This document shows, one piece after another, positions 25,865 through 33,270 of a DNA stretch of 64,000 nucleotides; the stretch's first letter is position 1; each line of letters begins with the position of its first letter. Origin of the DNA: Egbenema bharatensis (lineage in GTDB: Bacteria; Cyanobacteriota; Cyanobacteriia; Elainellales; Elainellaceae); assembly GCF_048077055.1 (NCBI RefSeq), contig NZ_CP182236.1:5208001-5272000 (forward strand). The letters are read 5' to 3'. Position numbers and translations under genes: made by a program. The notes under the pieces were generated by a model. It ran no database searches. It worked only from the letters and a program-made list of their open reading frames with translations, and had not been told where the DNA came from.

Positions 25865-26611
25865 TTACCGATCGCGTTCATAACAAACCGGACTACTGCC
25901 CCCTGGTCTGGAGTACGCCGATCGCCCACCACAGCTTCGCCCTGCCGAATCCACATCATAGGGACAGTCACAACTTCCCTGCCGTGCTGCCCGAACCGGG
26001 GCATTAGGGTTAACAGTAGGAGTAGGGGGTGGCAAAGGAGAAGGCTCTACCTCAGCGATCGGTTCTGGTTCTGGTTCTGGGGATGAAGGTTGCCCCACTT
26101 CCCCCTCAACCGCTCTGGCAAACCTCTGGGCGCGATCGGCATCGGTAAAGCTGGCCACTTGCACGGTAGGATTCCCTGTCTCCGAGCGAACCGTACTGAC
26201 TGCATCGGCACAGAAGGACTGCCGTACCACTGCTACATCAGCTCCATCAATGAAGACCGGATACCAGGTGTCATCATCAGAGCCAGAGCTATCACCACAG
26301 GTGGACTGGGGAAACTGGAACTGAGCTACTTCTGGGCTGGGAGAGACTTCTGGTGTCGTGGCTGGTTCTGGGGAAGATTCAACCAGCGAAGGAGTTGCCT
26401 GGGGCGAAGGAGATTCCTGAACGGTGGGTGGCTCAGAGGGTTCACCCGTTGCAGCAGTGAGGATAAAGAACACAGCAGTTGGCAGCCCATAGGCTTTAGC
26501 AATCCGCTTGCGGCTCCGGTCGCCGATGAAAGGAACTCGTTGCGGTTGGGCCAGACCAAAAACTAGACCCGTAGATGAGAGCAAAAAGAGAAATGCGAAT
26601 AGACCACCCAT
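25865..26611 (-). CDS. Membrane or secreted protein with Pro-rich linker and CGGRSA-type end
   Basis: The protein is 248 residues from ATG 26611. The first 25 residues are hydrophobic (MGGLFAFLFLLSSTGLVFGL), and a second hydrophobic stretch lies near residue 45. A Pro/Glu/Ser linker leads to a domain with CGDSSGSDDDTWYPVFIDG and TDADRAQRFARAVEG, similar to SPOR-like secreted domains. It ends with a second Pro linker and CDCPYDVDSAGRSCGGRSAY, the same cyanobacterial tail as at 22329. It probably acts at the cell surface. Confidence 0.7.
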   Translation of the reverse strand: MGGLFAFLFLLSSTGLVFGLAQPQRVPFIGDRSRKRIAKAYGLPTAVFFILTAATGEPSEPPTVQESPSPQATPSLVESSPEPATTPEVSPSPEVAQFQFPQSTCGDSSGSDDDTWYPVFIDGADVAVVRQSFCADAVSTVRSETGNPTVQVASFTDADRAQRFARAVEGEVGQPSSPEPEPEPIAEVEPSPLPPPTPTVNPNAPVRAARQGSCDCPYDVDSAGRSCGGRSAYSRPGGSSPVCYERDR

Positions 26612-26797
26612 TGGACAAGAACTCAATTCAGCAAAATGGTGCAGTCATTGCAGCAAGGCGAATCGCTTCCATCGCAAATGCCTTAACTTCAACTGACAAT
26701 TACTGCACTACTGCATCCCTCTTCTAATTGTGCCACCCACCATCCGGGTGTTTTGACCATTCACCTGGCTTCAATGAGCGCGACGGTTCTTCCTCAT

Positions 26798-26968
26798 CTA
26801 CCGCACCATCTGTTCATCTTCCATGTCCTTCAGCAGTTGGACGATCGCCTGTCTGACCAGATCTGCCTTGGAACGACGGCAACGGACTGCCAGAAACGAT
26901 AAGTCTCTGTGTAGGGATTCATTCAAATCCACAGTGAAACGAATTATTTCTTCCTTCTGCTCACTCAT
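26798..26968 (-). CDS. Ribbon-helix-helix DNA-binding protein, 56 residues
   Basis: The protein starts MSEQKEEIIRFTVDLNESLH and continues LSFLAVRCRRSKADLVRQAI. This is a beta strand and two helices in the Arc/CopG/ParG pattern. It ends KDMEDEQMVR. Proteins of this size regulate copy number, partition or toxin-antitoxin genes on plasmids. It is one of three RHH genes in the block. Confidence 0.7.
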   Translation of the reverse strand: MSEQKEEIIRFTVDLNESLHRDLSFLAVRCRRSKADLVRQAIVQLLKDMEDEQMVR

Positions 26969-26991
26969 ATCCAATTTCTCCTACCTCCTAC

Positions 26992-27195
26992 CTATGGTTG
27001 AGCTGACCCGATTAGGGGAACAACGTCTGTACTACCCCCTCGATCGCCCTCGTCCACACAGCCTGTCTCCTCAATCTTCTGCAAAATGTTCAGACATACC
27101 AGCTTGAGTTCTGGGTCAGCGGGGAGTTCACCTGTCGCTGCCAATAAACAGTGCCGTAGCCAATGAATTTCGGTTGAGTCTAGATCTAGCCGCAT
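26992..27195 (-). CDS. Small hypothetical protein
   Basis: This 67-residue protein starts MRLDLDSTEIHWLRHCLLAA. It is acidic and helical, with two Cys. It leads directly from the gene at 27205 with a 9-bp gap, in a run of co-directional small genes. The function is unknown. Confidence 0.55.
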   Translation of the reverse strand: MRLDLDSTEIHWLRHCLLAATGELPADPELKLVCLNILQKIEETGCVDEGDRGGSTDVVPLIGSAQP

Positions 27196-27204
27196 GGTTT
27201 TCCC

Positions 27205-27378
27205 TCAATTCAACTGTTGCTCCTGGTCGATCGCCTCCTGATACCGCTGCACCAACACAACCTCCATCAGAATGCGCTCTAGCTTTCGGCGGATTCGATA
27301 GGTTGCAACCAGCTCTCCTTGAAGTCGTCCCAACCAATACGCTGCCCCAACCAACACAAGAGTTATCCACCAATGCAT
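27205..27378 (-). CDS. Small single-TM protein
   Basis: This 57-residue protein has an N-terminal TM (MHWWITLVLVGAAYWLGRLQ) and a charged helical tail. Its ATG overlaps the stop of the previous gene (TAATG). The function is unknown. Confidence 0.6.
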   Translation of the reverse strand: MHWWITLVLVGAAYWLGRLQGELVATYRIRRKLERILMEVVLVQRYQEAIDQEQQLN

Positions 27379-27917
27379 TACGGTTCCTCCCCTGATCGAA
27401 CTTCCAGAACTGCCAAAACTTCCGCGATCGGTCGTCCTTCTATCTCCACCATTTGCTGCACTCGCCAAAGTTTTCGAGCCGGGATATAGCGGCTGTGTCT
27501 GCCTGTTGCGTCCTCCCACTTGTAGACGTAGTAGGTCGTCGGCATTTTGCGCTTCTTATTAGCAAGCCGCTCCTCAATCCAGCCTGACGCTGCTCCCTTG
27601 GGAGAATGCCTGCGTTTGCGCTTCGTTGGGTTATCCCCAGAACACCGATCGGCTTTTGTGTAGGAATGCCCACGATGAAAAGCGGTTCGTCTCTCATGCC
27701 ACTGTTCTGGGGATAACAGGCTCTCCTGGGTGTGGGGATGGGAAATGCCAGAACCGTAGTCTGCCCAGATCACCGTTGCCCGACCGACTTGCTCAGTGGT
27801 TGTCACCGTCGCTTGACCGCTGCTTGTGGTGATGGTTTCCCCTGGTTGGGGTGGATTGGCAATGGCATAGGAAGGAACCTCCAGCAGGAAGGAAAGCTGC
27901 CGTCCTTTGAGCGTCAT
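27378..27917 (-). CDS. Hypothetical protein, basic, with late beta domain
   Basis: The protein is 179 residues from an ATG at 27917. The first part has a KOW/SH3-like barrel pattern (SFLLEVPSYAIANPPQPGET), and the last 60 residues (TYYVYKWEDATGRHSRYIPA) resemble a small recombinase-accessory fold. Its start overlaps the preceding gene by 125 bp, too much for normal packing, so one of the two ends may be misplaced. Confidence 0.5.
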   Translation of the reverse strand: MTLKGRQLSFLLEVPSYAIANPPQPGETITTSSGQATVTTTEQVGRATVIWADYGSGISHPHTQESLLSPEQWHERRTAFHRGHSYTKADRCSGDNPTKRKRRHSPKGAASGWIEERLANKKRKMPTTYYVYKWEDATGRHSRYIPARKLWRVQQMVEIEGRPIAEVLAVLEVRSGEEP

Positions 27918-28581
27918 GGCAATCCTCCTGACACTTCAACTGGATGGGCAGCTGCGGCCCATCTCGATCTAGCACTAACCCCCATTCTGGATGCGCTGTA
28001 ATCGCCTCTCGTACTGCTTTACGGCATCGGGCAACCTTCCACATCTGCTGGCAGCGTTCCAGGTGTTCAGCAGGCGTTAACTCGGCTTGTTTTGGCAATT
28101 CAAAAACGGGTTCCGCTCCAGGTGGCGGAAGATTTGCCCTCACCGATCGCTGTTGAGACTTGAGAAATGCCTGTTGATTGATTGGATCTTGAGCTTGTTT
28201 AGTAATCCATTTGTCAACTAATGCGGGTCGTTTCGGTAATTCCTCTGCCCGTTTTAGTAGCCACTTTCTGTAGGAGTCGATCGGCTGTCCATCATTCAAT
28301 AATTCTGTTTCTCTCTCTCTTGGGTGGGGTGGGTGGGAATGAGAGAGAGATGAAGAAGATCTGAAAGAGATCTGAAAGAGATCTGGGGAAGTCGGCAAAG
28401 CCTTATCAGGCAAGACTTTAAGGGGGGTGTCACTGTCACCACTGTCAGTCTCCATGACACCACTGTCAGTCTCTATGACATTTTTGTCAGTCTCCATGAC
28501 ACTGCTGTCAGTCTCCCTGTCATCTGTGTCAGTGGATGAATCGTCTAAATCCTCTTCATCCTCATCCAGGTCGCCATCCAT
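27793..28581 (-). CDS. Acidic repeat protein of the mobile element
   Basis: This 262-residue protein starts MDGDLDEDEEDLDDSSTDTD and carries heptad repeats such as ETDSGVM, encoded by 21-bp DNA repeats at 28440-28522. A middle part with ILNDGQ-like and RKWLLKRAEELPKRPALVDK segments follows. The last 45 residues (HCQSTPTRGNHHHKQ) look like out-of-frame sequence over the next gene. The real protein may end earlier through a frameshift. The function is unknown. The gene overlaps the one upstream by 37 bp. Confidence 0.5.
   Translation of the reverse strand: MDGDLDEDEEDLDDSSTDTDDRETDSSVMETDKNVIETDSGVMETDSGDSDTPLKVLPDKALPTSPDLFQISFRSSSSLSHSHPPHPRERETELLNDGQPIDSYRKWLLKRAEELPKRPALVDKWITKQAQDPINQQAFLKSQQRSVRANLPPPGAEPVFELPKQAELTPAEHLERCQQMWKVARCRKAVREAITAHPEWGLVLDRDGPQLPIQLKCQEDCHDAQRTAAFLPAGGSFLCHCQSTPTRGNHHHKQRSSDGDNH
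28440..28522. repeat. Four 21-bp tandem repeats within a coding region
   Basis: Units start at 28440, 28461, 28482 and 28503. Each contains TGTCAGTCTCCATGACA or a variant, that is TGTCA and TGACA facing each other across 7 bases. In the protein they give the heptad ETDSGVM. They may also be binding sites. Confidence 0.7.
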
Positions 28582-28919
28582 GCGGACGACCCGATCGGTA
28601 TCAGTTCGGTATCAGTAATGATCCAAAGCTTCAGTCGCCCTTTGATGCGCTCCCCTAATCTGCCTTGCTCAATCAGCTTGGCTTTGGCACGATAAAAGCG
28701 GCGTTCTCCAATCTCCCACAACTGACAAAACTCAGCGACGTTGGGGATATCGACCACCCAACCATCACGCTTCAAGGCTCCCAGCAGATGAATCAAATAG
28801 CCGGAAGCTGTATAGTCTCCTAGCTTCCAGTGCTGTTTAACCTGTTCTGGGGTAAGCCGTTTATGCCCTGGCTTGCGGTGATTGCCAGGGGACTTGGAAT
28901 CAGAGGTAGAATCTGACAT
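28545..28919 (-). CDS. Winged-helix-like protein, possible replication or regulatory factor
   Basis: This 124-residue protein is basic (KSPGNHRKPGHKRLTPEQVK). It has a helical domain containing YLIHLLGALKRDGWVVDIPN and FCQLWEIGERRFYRAKAKLI, a turn-helix pattern seen in plasmid replication and regulatory proteins. I used the internal ATG at 28919, as residues before it have no counterpart. The function is inferred only from this pattern. Confidence 0.55.
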   Translation of the reverse strand: MSDSTSDSKSPGNHRKPGHKRLTPEQVKQHWKLGDYTASGYLIHLLGALKRDGWVVDIPNVAEFCQLWEIGERRFYRAKAKLIEQGRLGERIKGRLKLWIITDTELIPIGSSAWMATWMRMKRI

Positions 28920-28987
28920 GATGTACCCTATGTAAAGAAAATGAAACAATTGCCCCGACTCTGCACTTACAGACCGGGGCACTTTTT

Positions 28988-29263
28988 TTAGATCAAGTCG
29001 TCAACCGTAAAACCGCAATTTGAACAAGGATGAGTTTCATCCCACGGTGATAGGCATCTGGGGCAGGCAGGTTCTAGCTGGTCTTCCAACCACCACACAT
29101 CGAAGAGGGAACCCAGTCCAGAGATGAAATAACGCCATGAGCCGTTATCGCTGCGTAGAATGCCTTGAACCACTCCACCTCGTTGAATGGGCAGAACATA
29201 AACCCGATCGCCAAAGTCATAAGGGTGGTTGGGAAAAGTAGATGCAATTTTTCTCGTTGTCAT
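28988..29263 (-). CDS. Small zinc-ribbon protein
   Basis: This 91-residue protein has a KOW/SH3-like first half (FGDRVYVLPIQRGGVVQGIL) and ends with two Cys pairs, ACPRCLSPWDETHPCSNCGF, a zinc ribbon. Its start overlaps the previous gene by 47 bp. It may bind nucleic acid. Confidence 0.6.
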   Translation of the reverse strand: MTTRKIASTFPNHPYDFGDRVYVLPIQRGGVVQGILRSDNGSWRYFISGLGSLFDVWWLEDQLEPACPRCLSPWDETHPCSNCGFTVDDLI

Positions 29264-29492
29264 GAAAACTATGCAGGGTCGTAGGAGGCACATCATTGCG
29301 GTGTGCCTGTTGCAGTGCACTAATTTCGTCTTTCACTCGTTGCTCGAACACACTTAAACAGGGACACGCTTCACAATGGGCTGCCGAACCAGGACGAGTG
29401 CAACCGCAATCGGGAATCCATTGGGAAAGGACACGCTGAACAGCCGCTTCATAACGCGCGGCAGATTGTTGCAAAAGAGTAGATAGGCTCAC
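29217..29492 (-). CDS. Small Cys-rich hypothetical protein
   Basis: The protein is 91 residues from a GTG that overlaps the stop of the HTH gene (4 bp). It has CGCTRPGSAAHCEACPC near the middle, four or more possible metal ligands. The end overlaps the zinc-ribbon gene. The function is unknown. Confidence 0.5.
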   Translation of the reverse strand: MSLSTLLQQSAARYEAAVQRVLSQWIPDCGCTRPGSAAHCEACPCLSVFEQRVKDEISALQQAHRNDVPPTTLHSFHDNEKNCIYFSQPPL

Positions 29493-29788
29493 GCTGGTTC
29501 CTGGTCTAGACCGAGAAGAATGATCAGCTGATCTGCCTTCGCTTGAGCTGCAAGGGCAGTAGCCACGTCTTGTCGCCTTAGCTCAAATCCCTTGAGCACT
29601 TCAAACTTGCTGGTATGCAGTCCGAGGGCTAATCGCTCCAAAGTCTGCTCTGAAATTCGTCGTCCCCGATCCCATCTCGGAAAGTTGTTGGCGCGAATTC
29701 CTGTGAGTTGAGAAAGCTGAGTATGGCGAATATGCCGAATTTCTTCCGCAGAAAGGAGGAATTTTCGGGGAATTTTCATGAAGTTCAT
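29489..29788 (-). CDS. HTH regulator, left partner of a divergent pair
   Basis: This protein is about 99 residues. RHTQLSQLTGIRANNFPRWD then RGRRISEQTLERLALGL forms an XRE-like HTH. It faces the XRE gene at 29919, and between them lie two 16-bp operators, as in phage repressor switches. The C-terminus is Ala-rich and may dimerise. An ATG at 29779 is also possible. Confidence 0.7.
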   Translation of the reverse strand: MNFMKIPRKFLLSAEEIRHIRHTQLSQLTGIRANNFPRWDRGRRISEQTLERLALGLHTSKFEVLKGFELRRQDVATALAAQAKADQLIILLGLDQEPA

Positions 29789-29807
29789 TCTATTTTCCAA
29801 TAATAAA

Positions 29808-29886
29808 TTATAGGAAAGTATAACAGATTATATTTATGTGTAATCTCGTATTCTATGAACTTGGAAGAAATTACAGGAAAATGTAA
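29808..29886. promoter_or_regulatory. Twin operators between divergent HTH genes
   Basis: TTATAGGAAAGTATAA (29808-29823) and TTACAGGAAAATGTAA (29871-29886) share the form TTAyAGGAAArTrTAA with 5-bp inverted arms. A third inverted pair, GATTA and TAATC, lies at 29826-29845. The 63-bp spacing is six helical turns, so two bound dimers would face the same side of the DNA. Confidence 0.65.
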
Positions 29887-29918
29887 GTAAGTTCACTGTG
29901 GACAAACGGCACCGCTAA

Positions 29919-30182
29919 ATGAAATTTGCTGACGCTTTCAGAGAAACGTTATTTCGGTTTGAGTTAACAGGGAAGGAGATCGCCGAACGAAGTGGGTTGT
30001 CTCCTGCTCAGATCAGTGAATTTCGGAATGGGAAGAACTTGAGAATTGATAGCGTTGAGAAGATTCTGGATGCCTTACCGCAAGAAGCGCGGAACTATAT
30101 GCTGAAACTCGTTGCAAGAAAAGGGGTAGAATCCACTGACTCTATCCCCCTGCCCGAAAATGATACTTTTATGAATGGTTGA
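29919..30182 (+). CDS. XRE-family HTH regulator
   Basis: This 87-residue protein has the HTH GKEIAERSGLSPAQISEFRN and then GKNLRIDSVEKILDALP. It is the Cro-like partner of the divergent pair. Just past its stop lies a cluster of TGTCCT/AGGACA repeats. Confidence 0.85.
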   Translation: MKFADAFRETLFRFELTGKEIAERSGLSPAQISEFRNGKNLRIDSVEKILDALPQEARNYMLKLVARKGVESTDSIPLPENDTFMNG

Positions 30183-30193
30183 AAATGCGATTG

Positions 30194-30246
30194 CTGTCTT
30201 GTGTCCCATAGGACAGTCCTGAGTGTCCTGTCCTTGCATAGGACAC
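30194..30246. repeat. TGTCCT/AGGACA repeat cluster between convergent genes
   Basis: TGTCCCATAGGACA, GTGTCCTGTCC and CATAGGACAC follow one another between the stops of two converging genes. The same hexamers recur across the block (see the clusters at 39.8, 55.7, 57.9 and 59.2 kb). Confidence 0.6.
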
Positions 30247-30253
30247 TACCTGG

Positions 30254-30505
30254 TTAGACTGTTGTTTCAGTCAAGCTCTTCCAACGGATCACCGTCTCAC
30301 CGTCCATTGCTTTAACAATGTCATCGTTGATATAGGTTGCACGACCGTCCGGGTCTTTCAGGCATTTGCGGATGCTGCTCTCAATGCTCGTAAAGTTAGC
30401 ATCCTCGCCCCGTGCTTGCCGCAGCTCGACAACTTTTTTGGCCAGTTGGTATGCTGTCAACCCCAGTTCTTTCATCCGCGCTTCGTAAACCTCTTTCCGT
30501 CCCAT
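30254..30505 (-). CDS. Small HTH-like protein
   Basis: This 83-residue protein begins MGRKEVYEARMKELGLTAYQ, with a helix-turn-helix pattern (AYQLAKKVVEL, then TSIESSIRKCL), and ends in a short strand pair. It is probably an XRE-type regulator of the block. A GTG further upstream is less likely. Confidence 0.5.
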   Translation of the reverse strand: MGRKEVYEARMKELGLTAYQLAKKVVELRQARGEDANFTSIESSIRKCLKDPDGRATYINDDIVKAMDGETVIRWKSLTETTV

Positions 30506-30568
30506 GATGTCGTAGTAACGCACGTTTGCACTGCAATCATAGCCCAAAGGTGCTATGTACACTTGCCG

Positions 30569-30997
30569 TTATTCTGCCTCTGCCTTACATCGCTGCATGA
30601 ATACGGTAGAGGTAAAGGCTCTGACGGTATCTTCCCGGCACTCTGGTAACGCTGCGCGAAGTTGGCGAAAGATCGTCACAATTTCTAGACAGTCCTGATC
30701 CTGGGGCAGGACAGGTTCAGCCATCGATGGAGCCACTGGAGGGCGATCGCTACCGTTAATAGGAGCCGAATCACTATGACTCACCAGCTTATAGCCTTTG
30801 CCGTTTTGCATCAGGCTCACGTCTTGTCCTTTGCGAAGGGGGGTGAGGGAAGGGTCGCCGGGGTTGCCCCACAGTCGAACGTCTTCGCCCGTGCTGAGGG
30901 TAATCATCACGTTAATCCGATCGCCATAGATAGTCTGTCTAGGTTTACCTGCGGCGTATTTGACCTTACCTGAGATGAGCATTGCTGTGGCTACCAT
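30569..30997 (-). CDS. Hypothetical protein with an OB-like N-terminal domain
   Basis: The protein is 142 residues from ATG 30997. The first 70 residues read as a small beta barrel (ISGKVKYAAGKPRQTIYGDR, DVRLWGNPGDPSL), and a Pro-rich linker leads to a helical tail. It may bind single-stranded DNA or RNA. It is the first of ten closely spaced minus-strand genes continuing toward lower coordinates. Confidence 0.55.
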   Translation of the reverse strand: MVATAMLISGKVKYAAGKPRQTIYGDRINVMITLSTGEDVRLWGNPGDPSLTPLRKGQDVSLMQNGKGYKLVSHSDSAPINGSDRPPVAPSMAEPVLPQDQDCLEIVTIFRQLRAALPECREDTVRAFTSTVFMQRCKAEAE

Positions 30998-31119
30998 AAT
31001 GCGTTCTAAAAATGAATGAGGGGATCGCCGGGGCACGACTCCCGGTAACGTGCAGATTTTCTAGATGGGATCAAGCTGCTCTAGTGATTAAAGAGATTGG
31101 GCTGACCATGTGAGAGACT

Positions 31120-31284
31120 TCATAGCTCTCCTACCTCACTCTCCTCATCGATCTGAATCAGGCGATCGATCGCTGCCTCCAGGTGAAGTAACGCATTATC
31201 TAATTCATCTGAAACCTCGTCATCTGTGGCCCGATCGCGGAGTTCAATCAGTCGCTCTTGAATTCGCTCAAGGATGTTTTTCAT
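31120..31284 (-). CDS. Very small coiled-coil protein
   Basis: The 54 residues start MKNILERIQERLIELRDRAT, all helical and strongly charged, with a Leu heptad pattern. The start is preceded by TTATCCCCAGAACACCTG, the same 3' motif found in the leaders of the ardA-side genes. The function is unknown. Confidence 0.55.
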   Translation of the reverse strand: MKNILERIQERLIELRDRATDDEVSDELDNALLHLEAAIDRLIQIDEESEVGEL

Positions 31285-31332
31285 CAGGTGTTCTGGGGAT
31301 AAAGTAATCTTGATGGGCGGGTTCTGTATCGA

Positions 31333-31521
31333 TCAGGGTGTGTGGGATTTGATTTCCTGCCTGAGACGAAGCAATTCTTCAACCACGCTTTCTAACTGCT
31401 CTGGCGCAATCCATACACAACCCATTTGAATGCGCTGGTTTGGGCTGTCGTATTCCTCAATTGCAATAAATGTCTCTTTGCCACACTCGCCAGCAGTTTG
31501 AATGATCTGAACGCAAATCAT
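31333..31521 (-). CDS. Small hypothetical protein
   Basis: This 62-residue protein begins MICVQIIQTAGECGKETFIA. It has a beta-rich start and a helical end (EQLESVVEELLRLRQEI). It is part of the run of small genes; no family is recognised. Confidence 0.5.
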   Translation of the reverse strand: MICVQIIQTAGECGKETFIAIEEYDSPNQRIQMGCVWIAPEQLESVVEELLRLRQEIKSHTP

Positions 31522-31585
31522 GGGAAATCCTTGGGTTTGAGGCGTTAACAGGGGGCAGTTTGACGGCACTGCCCTAGCCGGGGAA

Positions 31586-31750
31586 TTAATGGAGCTTGGC
31601 ACTGGCGATCGATGACTCACACTGAGCGATCAACCGTTTGATTTCGTCGTCTGTGCTTCCGGTTTCCATTGCCTTGAGTGCCTTGTGCAGTAGCTTGTGT
31701 GCCCTCTGCAACTCCATGTAGGTCAGGAAGAAAGTTCGATCGCTGCTCAT
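31586..31750 (-). CDS. Very small helical protein
   Basis: The 54 residues start MSSDRTFFLTYMELQRAHKL. Its ATG overlaps the stop of the gene before it by 4 bp (ATGA type), which supports coding. The function is unknown. Confidence 0.55.
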   Translation of the reverse strand: MSSDRTFFLTYMELQRAHKLLHKALKAMETGSTDDEIKRLIAQCESSIASAKLH

Positions 31751-31920
31751 AGCTCTAGCAACTCCTTACCCTGCTCTTCCCAAGCCAGCATCAGCCATTC
31801 AAACTGTTCAGGGTACTGGCTCTCGAACTCCTTGCCGGGGGTCAGAATGCAGGACTCACGCCGAATGGGGCATCGCTGACCGATCAAGGTCTTGACCTGG
31901 AAATTCTTTGGATGGATCAT
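31747..31920 (-). CDS. Small hypothetical protein
   Basis: The 57 residues start MIHPKNFQVKTLIGQRCPIR, with two Cys. It lies 2 bp after the previous gene and overlaps the next by 4 bp, a clear operon member. The function is unknown. Confidence 0.55.
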   Translation of the reverse strand: MIHPKNFQVKTLIGQRCPIRRESCILTPGKEFESQYPEQFEWLMLAWEEQGKELLEL

Positions 31921-31922
31921 GC

Positions 31923-32192
31923 TTAGAACTCCCCACAGTCGCATGGATCGGGGCTATCAACCATGCCATAGGCAAAATGTTGACGGGGGCTGTAGTGCTG
32001 GATTGTGCCGTCTGGGTTGGTGGGTAGTTCTTTCAGCTTGGCAACATAACCCATGAGATAGGCAGTATCGGTATAACGGGGCAGTTGTCCGAAAGCAGCA
32101 TCTTCTGAGCCATCCAGGTAACGGTTAAAGGCTGCGGTGTCCTGCTGTTCGATTTGCTCTTGAGCCAGTTGTTGTTGTTCAAATGGAGTCAT
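31923..32192 (-). CDS. Small conserved hypothetical protein
   Basis: This 89-residue protein begins MTPFEQQQLAQEQIEQQDTA and ends in a short Cys motif (DPCDCGEF). The middle YTDTAYLMGYVAKLKELPTN is helical. It follows the third, diverged copy of the leader RNA element. Confidence 0.6.
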   Translation of the reverse strand: MTPFEQQQLAQEQIEQQDTAAFNRYLDGSEDAAFGQLPRYTDTAYLMGYVAKLKELPTNPDGTIQHYSPRQHFAYGMVDSPDPCDCGEF

Positions 32193-32207
32193 AATGAGAT
32201 GTCCTCT

Positions 32208-32287
32208 GTTCTGGGGATATGCCCCTGCTGCTCTTTGGTCGGATAGGCAGGGGCGTTAAACATAAGCCGTTTAACGTCATGCTCAGG
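32208..32287 (-). ncRNA. Candidate cis-regulatory RNA, copy 3 (diverged)
   Basis: On the minus strand the order is CCTGAGC, a stretch with AAACGGC, a perfect 8-bp stem GCCCCTGC/GCAGGGGC whose loop contains TCCGACC, then ATCCCCAGAACA and the ribosome site AGAGGAC. The loop and flanks match copies 1 and 2 while the stem bases differ. It lies directly before the gene starting at 32192. Confidence 0.5.
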
Positions 32288-32301
32288 ACGGCATAGTTTA
32301 A

Positions 32302-32841
32302 CTACCGTGTGTAAACATGAACGGTTTGATAGTCTTCTTTATGGGAGAAATAGCTGTTAATAAAAGCGTCGTTGGCGATCCGCTCCCAGTCGATGTATTG
32401 ATCTAGCGTTGCCCAGTCAAAAACCTGGATCTTCTCTGCTGCTTCAGCAATACCAAAATGCTCTTCGCAAAAATCGGCTTCTGACTGGTAGCAACCCAGG
32501 TAGATATCGCTGAAGTTATCGATCTCTGCTGCGGTGTTGACGCTACCAAGATGGGCAATGAAGCCTTTTACCGCTCCTTCCCCGTGTTCATTGATCAGGT
32601 TGGCAACCTGACACAGTAGCTCTAGATCGTGGCTGCGAAATTCTGCAAAATGTTCGCTGTCGTGGATGTCCCATTCTTCCGCGTCTGGTTCTGGGGAACG
32701 CTTCAGCATCTCGTCGATCGGGGCCTGTACGTCTTCCGCGTCTGTATCGGGGGTGAACTCGATCCAAGTTCCGTGCAAATGTCCGGCATTGTAAGCGGCA
32801 AGACAAGCAACGTAGATCTGAGGGTGAGATTGCTTTGACAT
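32302..32841 (-). CDS. ardA: Anti-restriction protein ArdA
   Basis: This 179-residue protein begins IYVACLAAYNAGHLHGTWIE after seven residues, the hallmark of ArdA, and is rich in Asp and Glu (DTDAEDVQAPIDEMLKRSPE). ArdA mimics B-form DNA and blocks type I restriction enzymes when a mobile element enters a host. It is the best marker that this block arrived by conjugation. The leader carries copy 1 of the conserved RNA element, ending 15 bp before the ATG with AAGGAC as the ribosome site. Confidence 0.96.
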   Translation of the reverse strand: MSKQSHPQIYVACLAAYNAGHLHGTWIEFTPDTDAEDVQAPIDEMLKRSPEPDAEEWDIHDSEHFAEFRSHDLELLCQVANLINEHGEGAVKGFIAHLGSVNTAAEIDNFSDIYLGCYQSEADFCEEHFGIAEAAEKIQVFDWATLDQYIDWERIANDAFINSYFSHKEDYQTVHVYTR

Positions 32842-32856
32842 ATTTTTAAGTCCTTT

Positions 32857-32920
32857 GTTCTGGGTTCTGGGATAATCGCGTGGTCGGACGCGAGAGCCGT
32901 TTTATGACTTGCTCAGGTCA
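32857..32920 (-). ncRNA. Candidate cis-regulatory RNA, copy 1
   Basis: This 64-bp sequence is identical to 33200-33263. On the minus strand GAGC pairs with GGCTC-side bases across AAGTCATAAAACG. The stem TCGCGT/ACGCGA then encloses the loop CCGACC, followed by ATTATCCCAGAACCCAGAAC and the ardA start. Confidence 0.6.
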
Positions 32921-32927
32921 AGATCGA

Positions 32928-33179
32928 TCAGGCTTTTTTGGTGCTGGTAATCCCTAACTGTCGCTGTACCAGGTGCTTGTAGATGGCTTTCGCGTTGGGG
33001 CTAAGGGTGAGCAACTGCCGATCGCTTAACCCTGGCTTGAACAGTAGGGCCGTAAGCTGTAAGGCTTTTTGCAATTGGTAATGGCTCACTGTCTGGTAGT
33101 CGTAATGCATCCCGCGATAGATCGTTAACTGGGTGAAGTGGTAGTAAGCGGCTGCAATGTCGAAACGATCGAAGTGCAT
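32928..33179 (-). CDS. Small conserved hypothetical protein
   Basis: This 83-residue protein begins MHFDRFDIAAAYYHFTQLTI. It is Tyr- and His-rich, then helical (HYQLQKALQLTALLFKPGLS). Its own leader contains copy 2 of the RNA element. The fold has the look of small genes that sit beside anti-restriction genes. The function is unknown. Confidence 0.65.
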   Translation of the reverse strand: MHFDRFDIAAAYYHFTQLTIYRGMHYDYQTVSHYQLQKALQLTALLFKPGLSDRQLLTLSPNAKAIYKHLVQRQLGITSTKKA

Positions 33180-33199
33180 AGAATGTTTTATCCTTTCGT

Positions 33200-33263
33200 G
33201 TTCTGGGTTCTGGGATAATCGCGTGGTCGGACGCGAGAGCCGTTTTATGACTTGCTCAGGTCA
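33200..33263 (-). ncRNA. Candidate cis-regulatory RNA, copy 2
   Basis: This copy is identical over 64 bp to 32857-32920 and sits in the same position, 20 bp before the next start codon (33179). The conserved parts are CCTGAGC, the GCG stem with loop CCGACC, and the CCCAGAACA end before the ribosome site AAAGGAT. Confidence 0.6.
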
Positions 33264-33270
33264 CTACTCA

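Noticed and set aside
27631..27716. Inverted pair TTATCCCCAGAACA, considered as ends of a small insertion element
   Set aside because: CCCCAGAAC is frequent here because it encodes SPEP or LSPEQ, there is no target-site duplication, and the gene frame is open through it.
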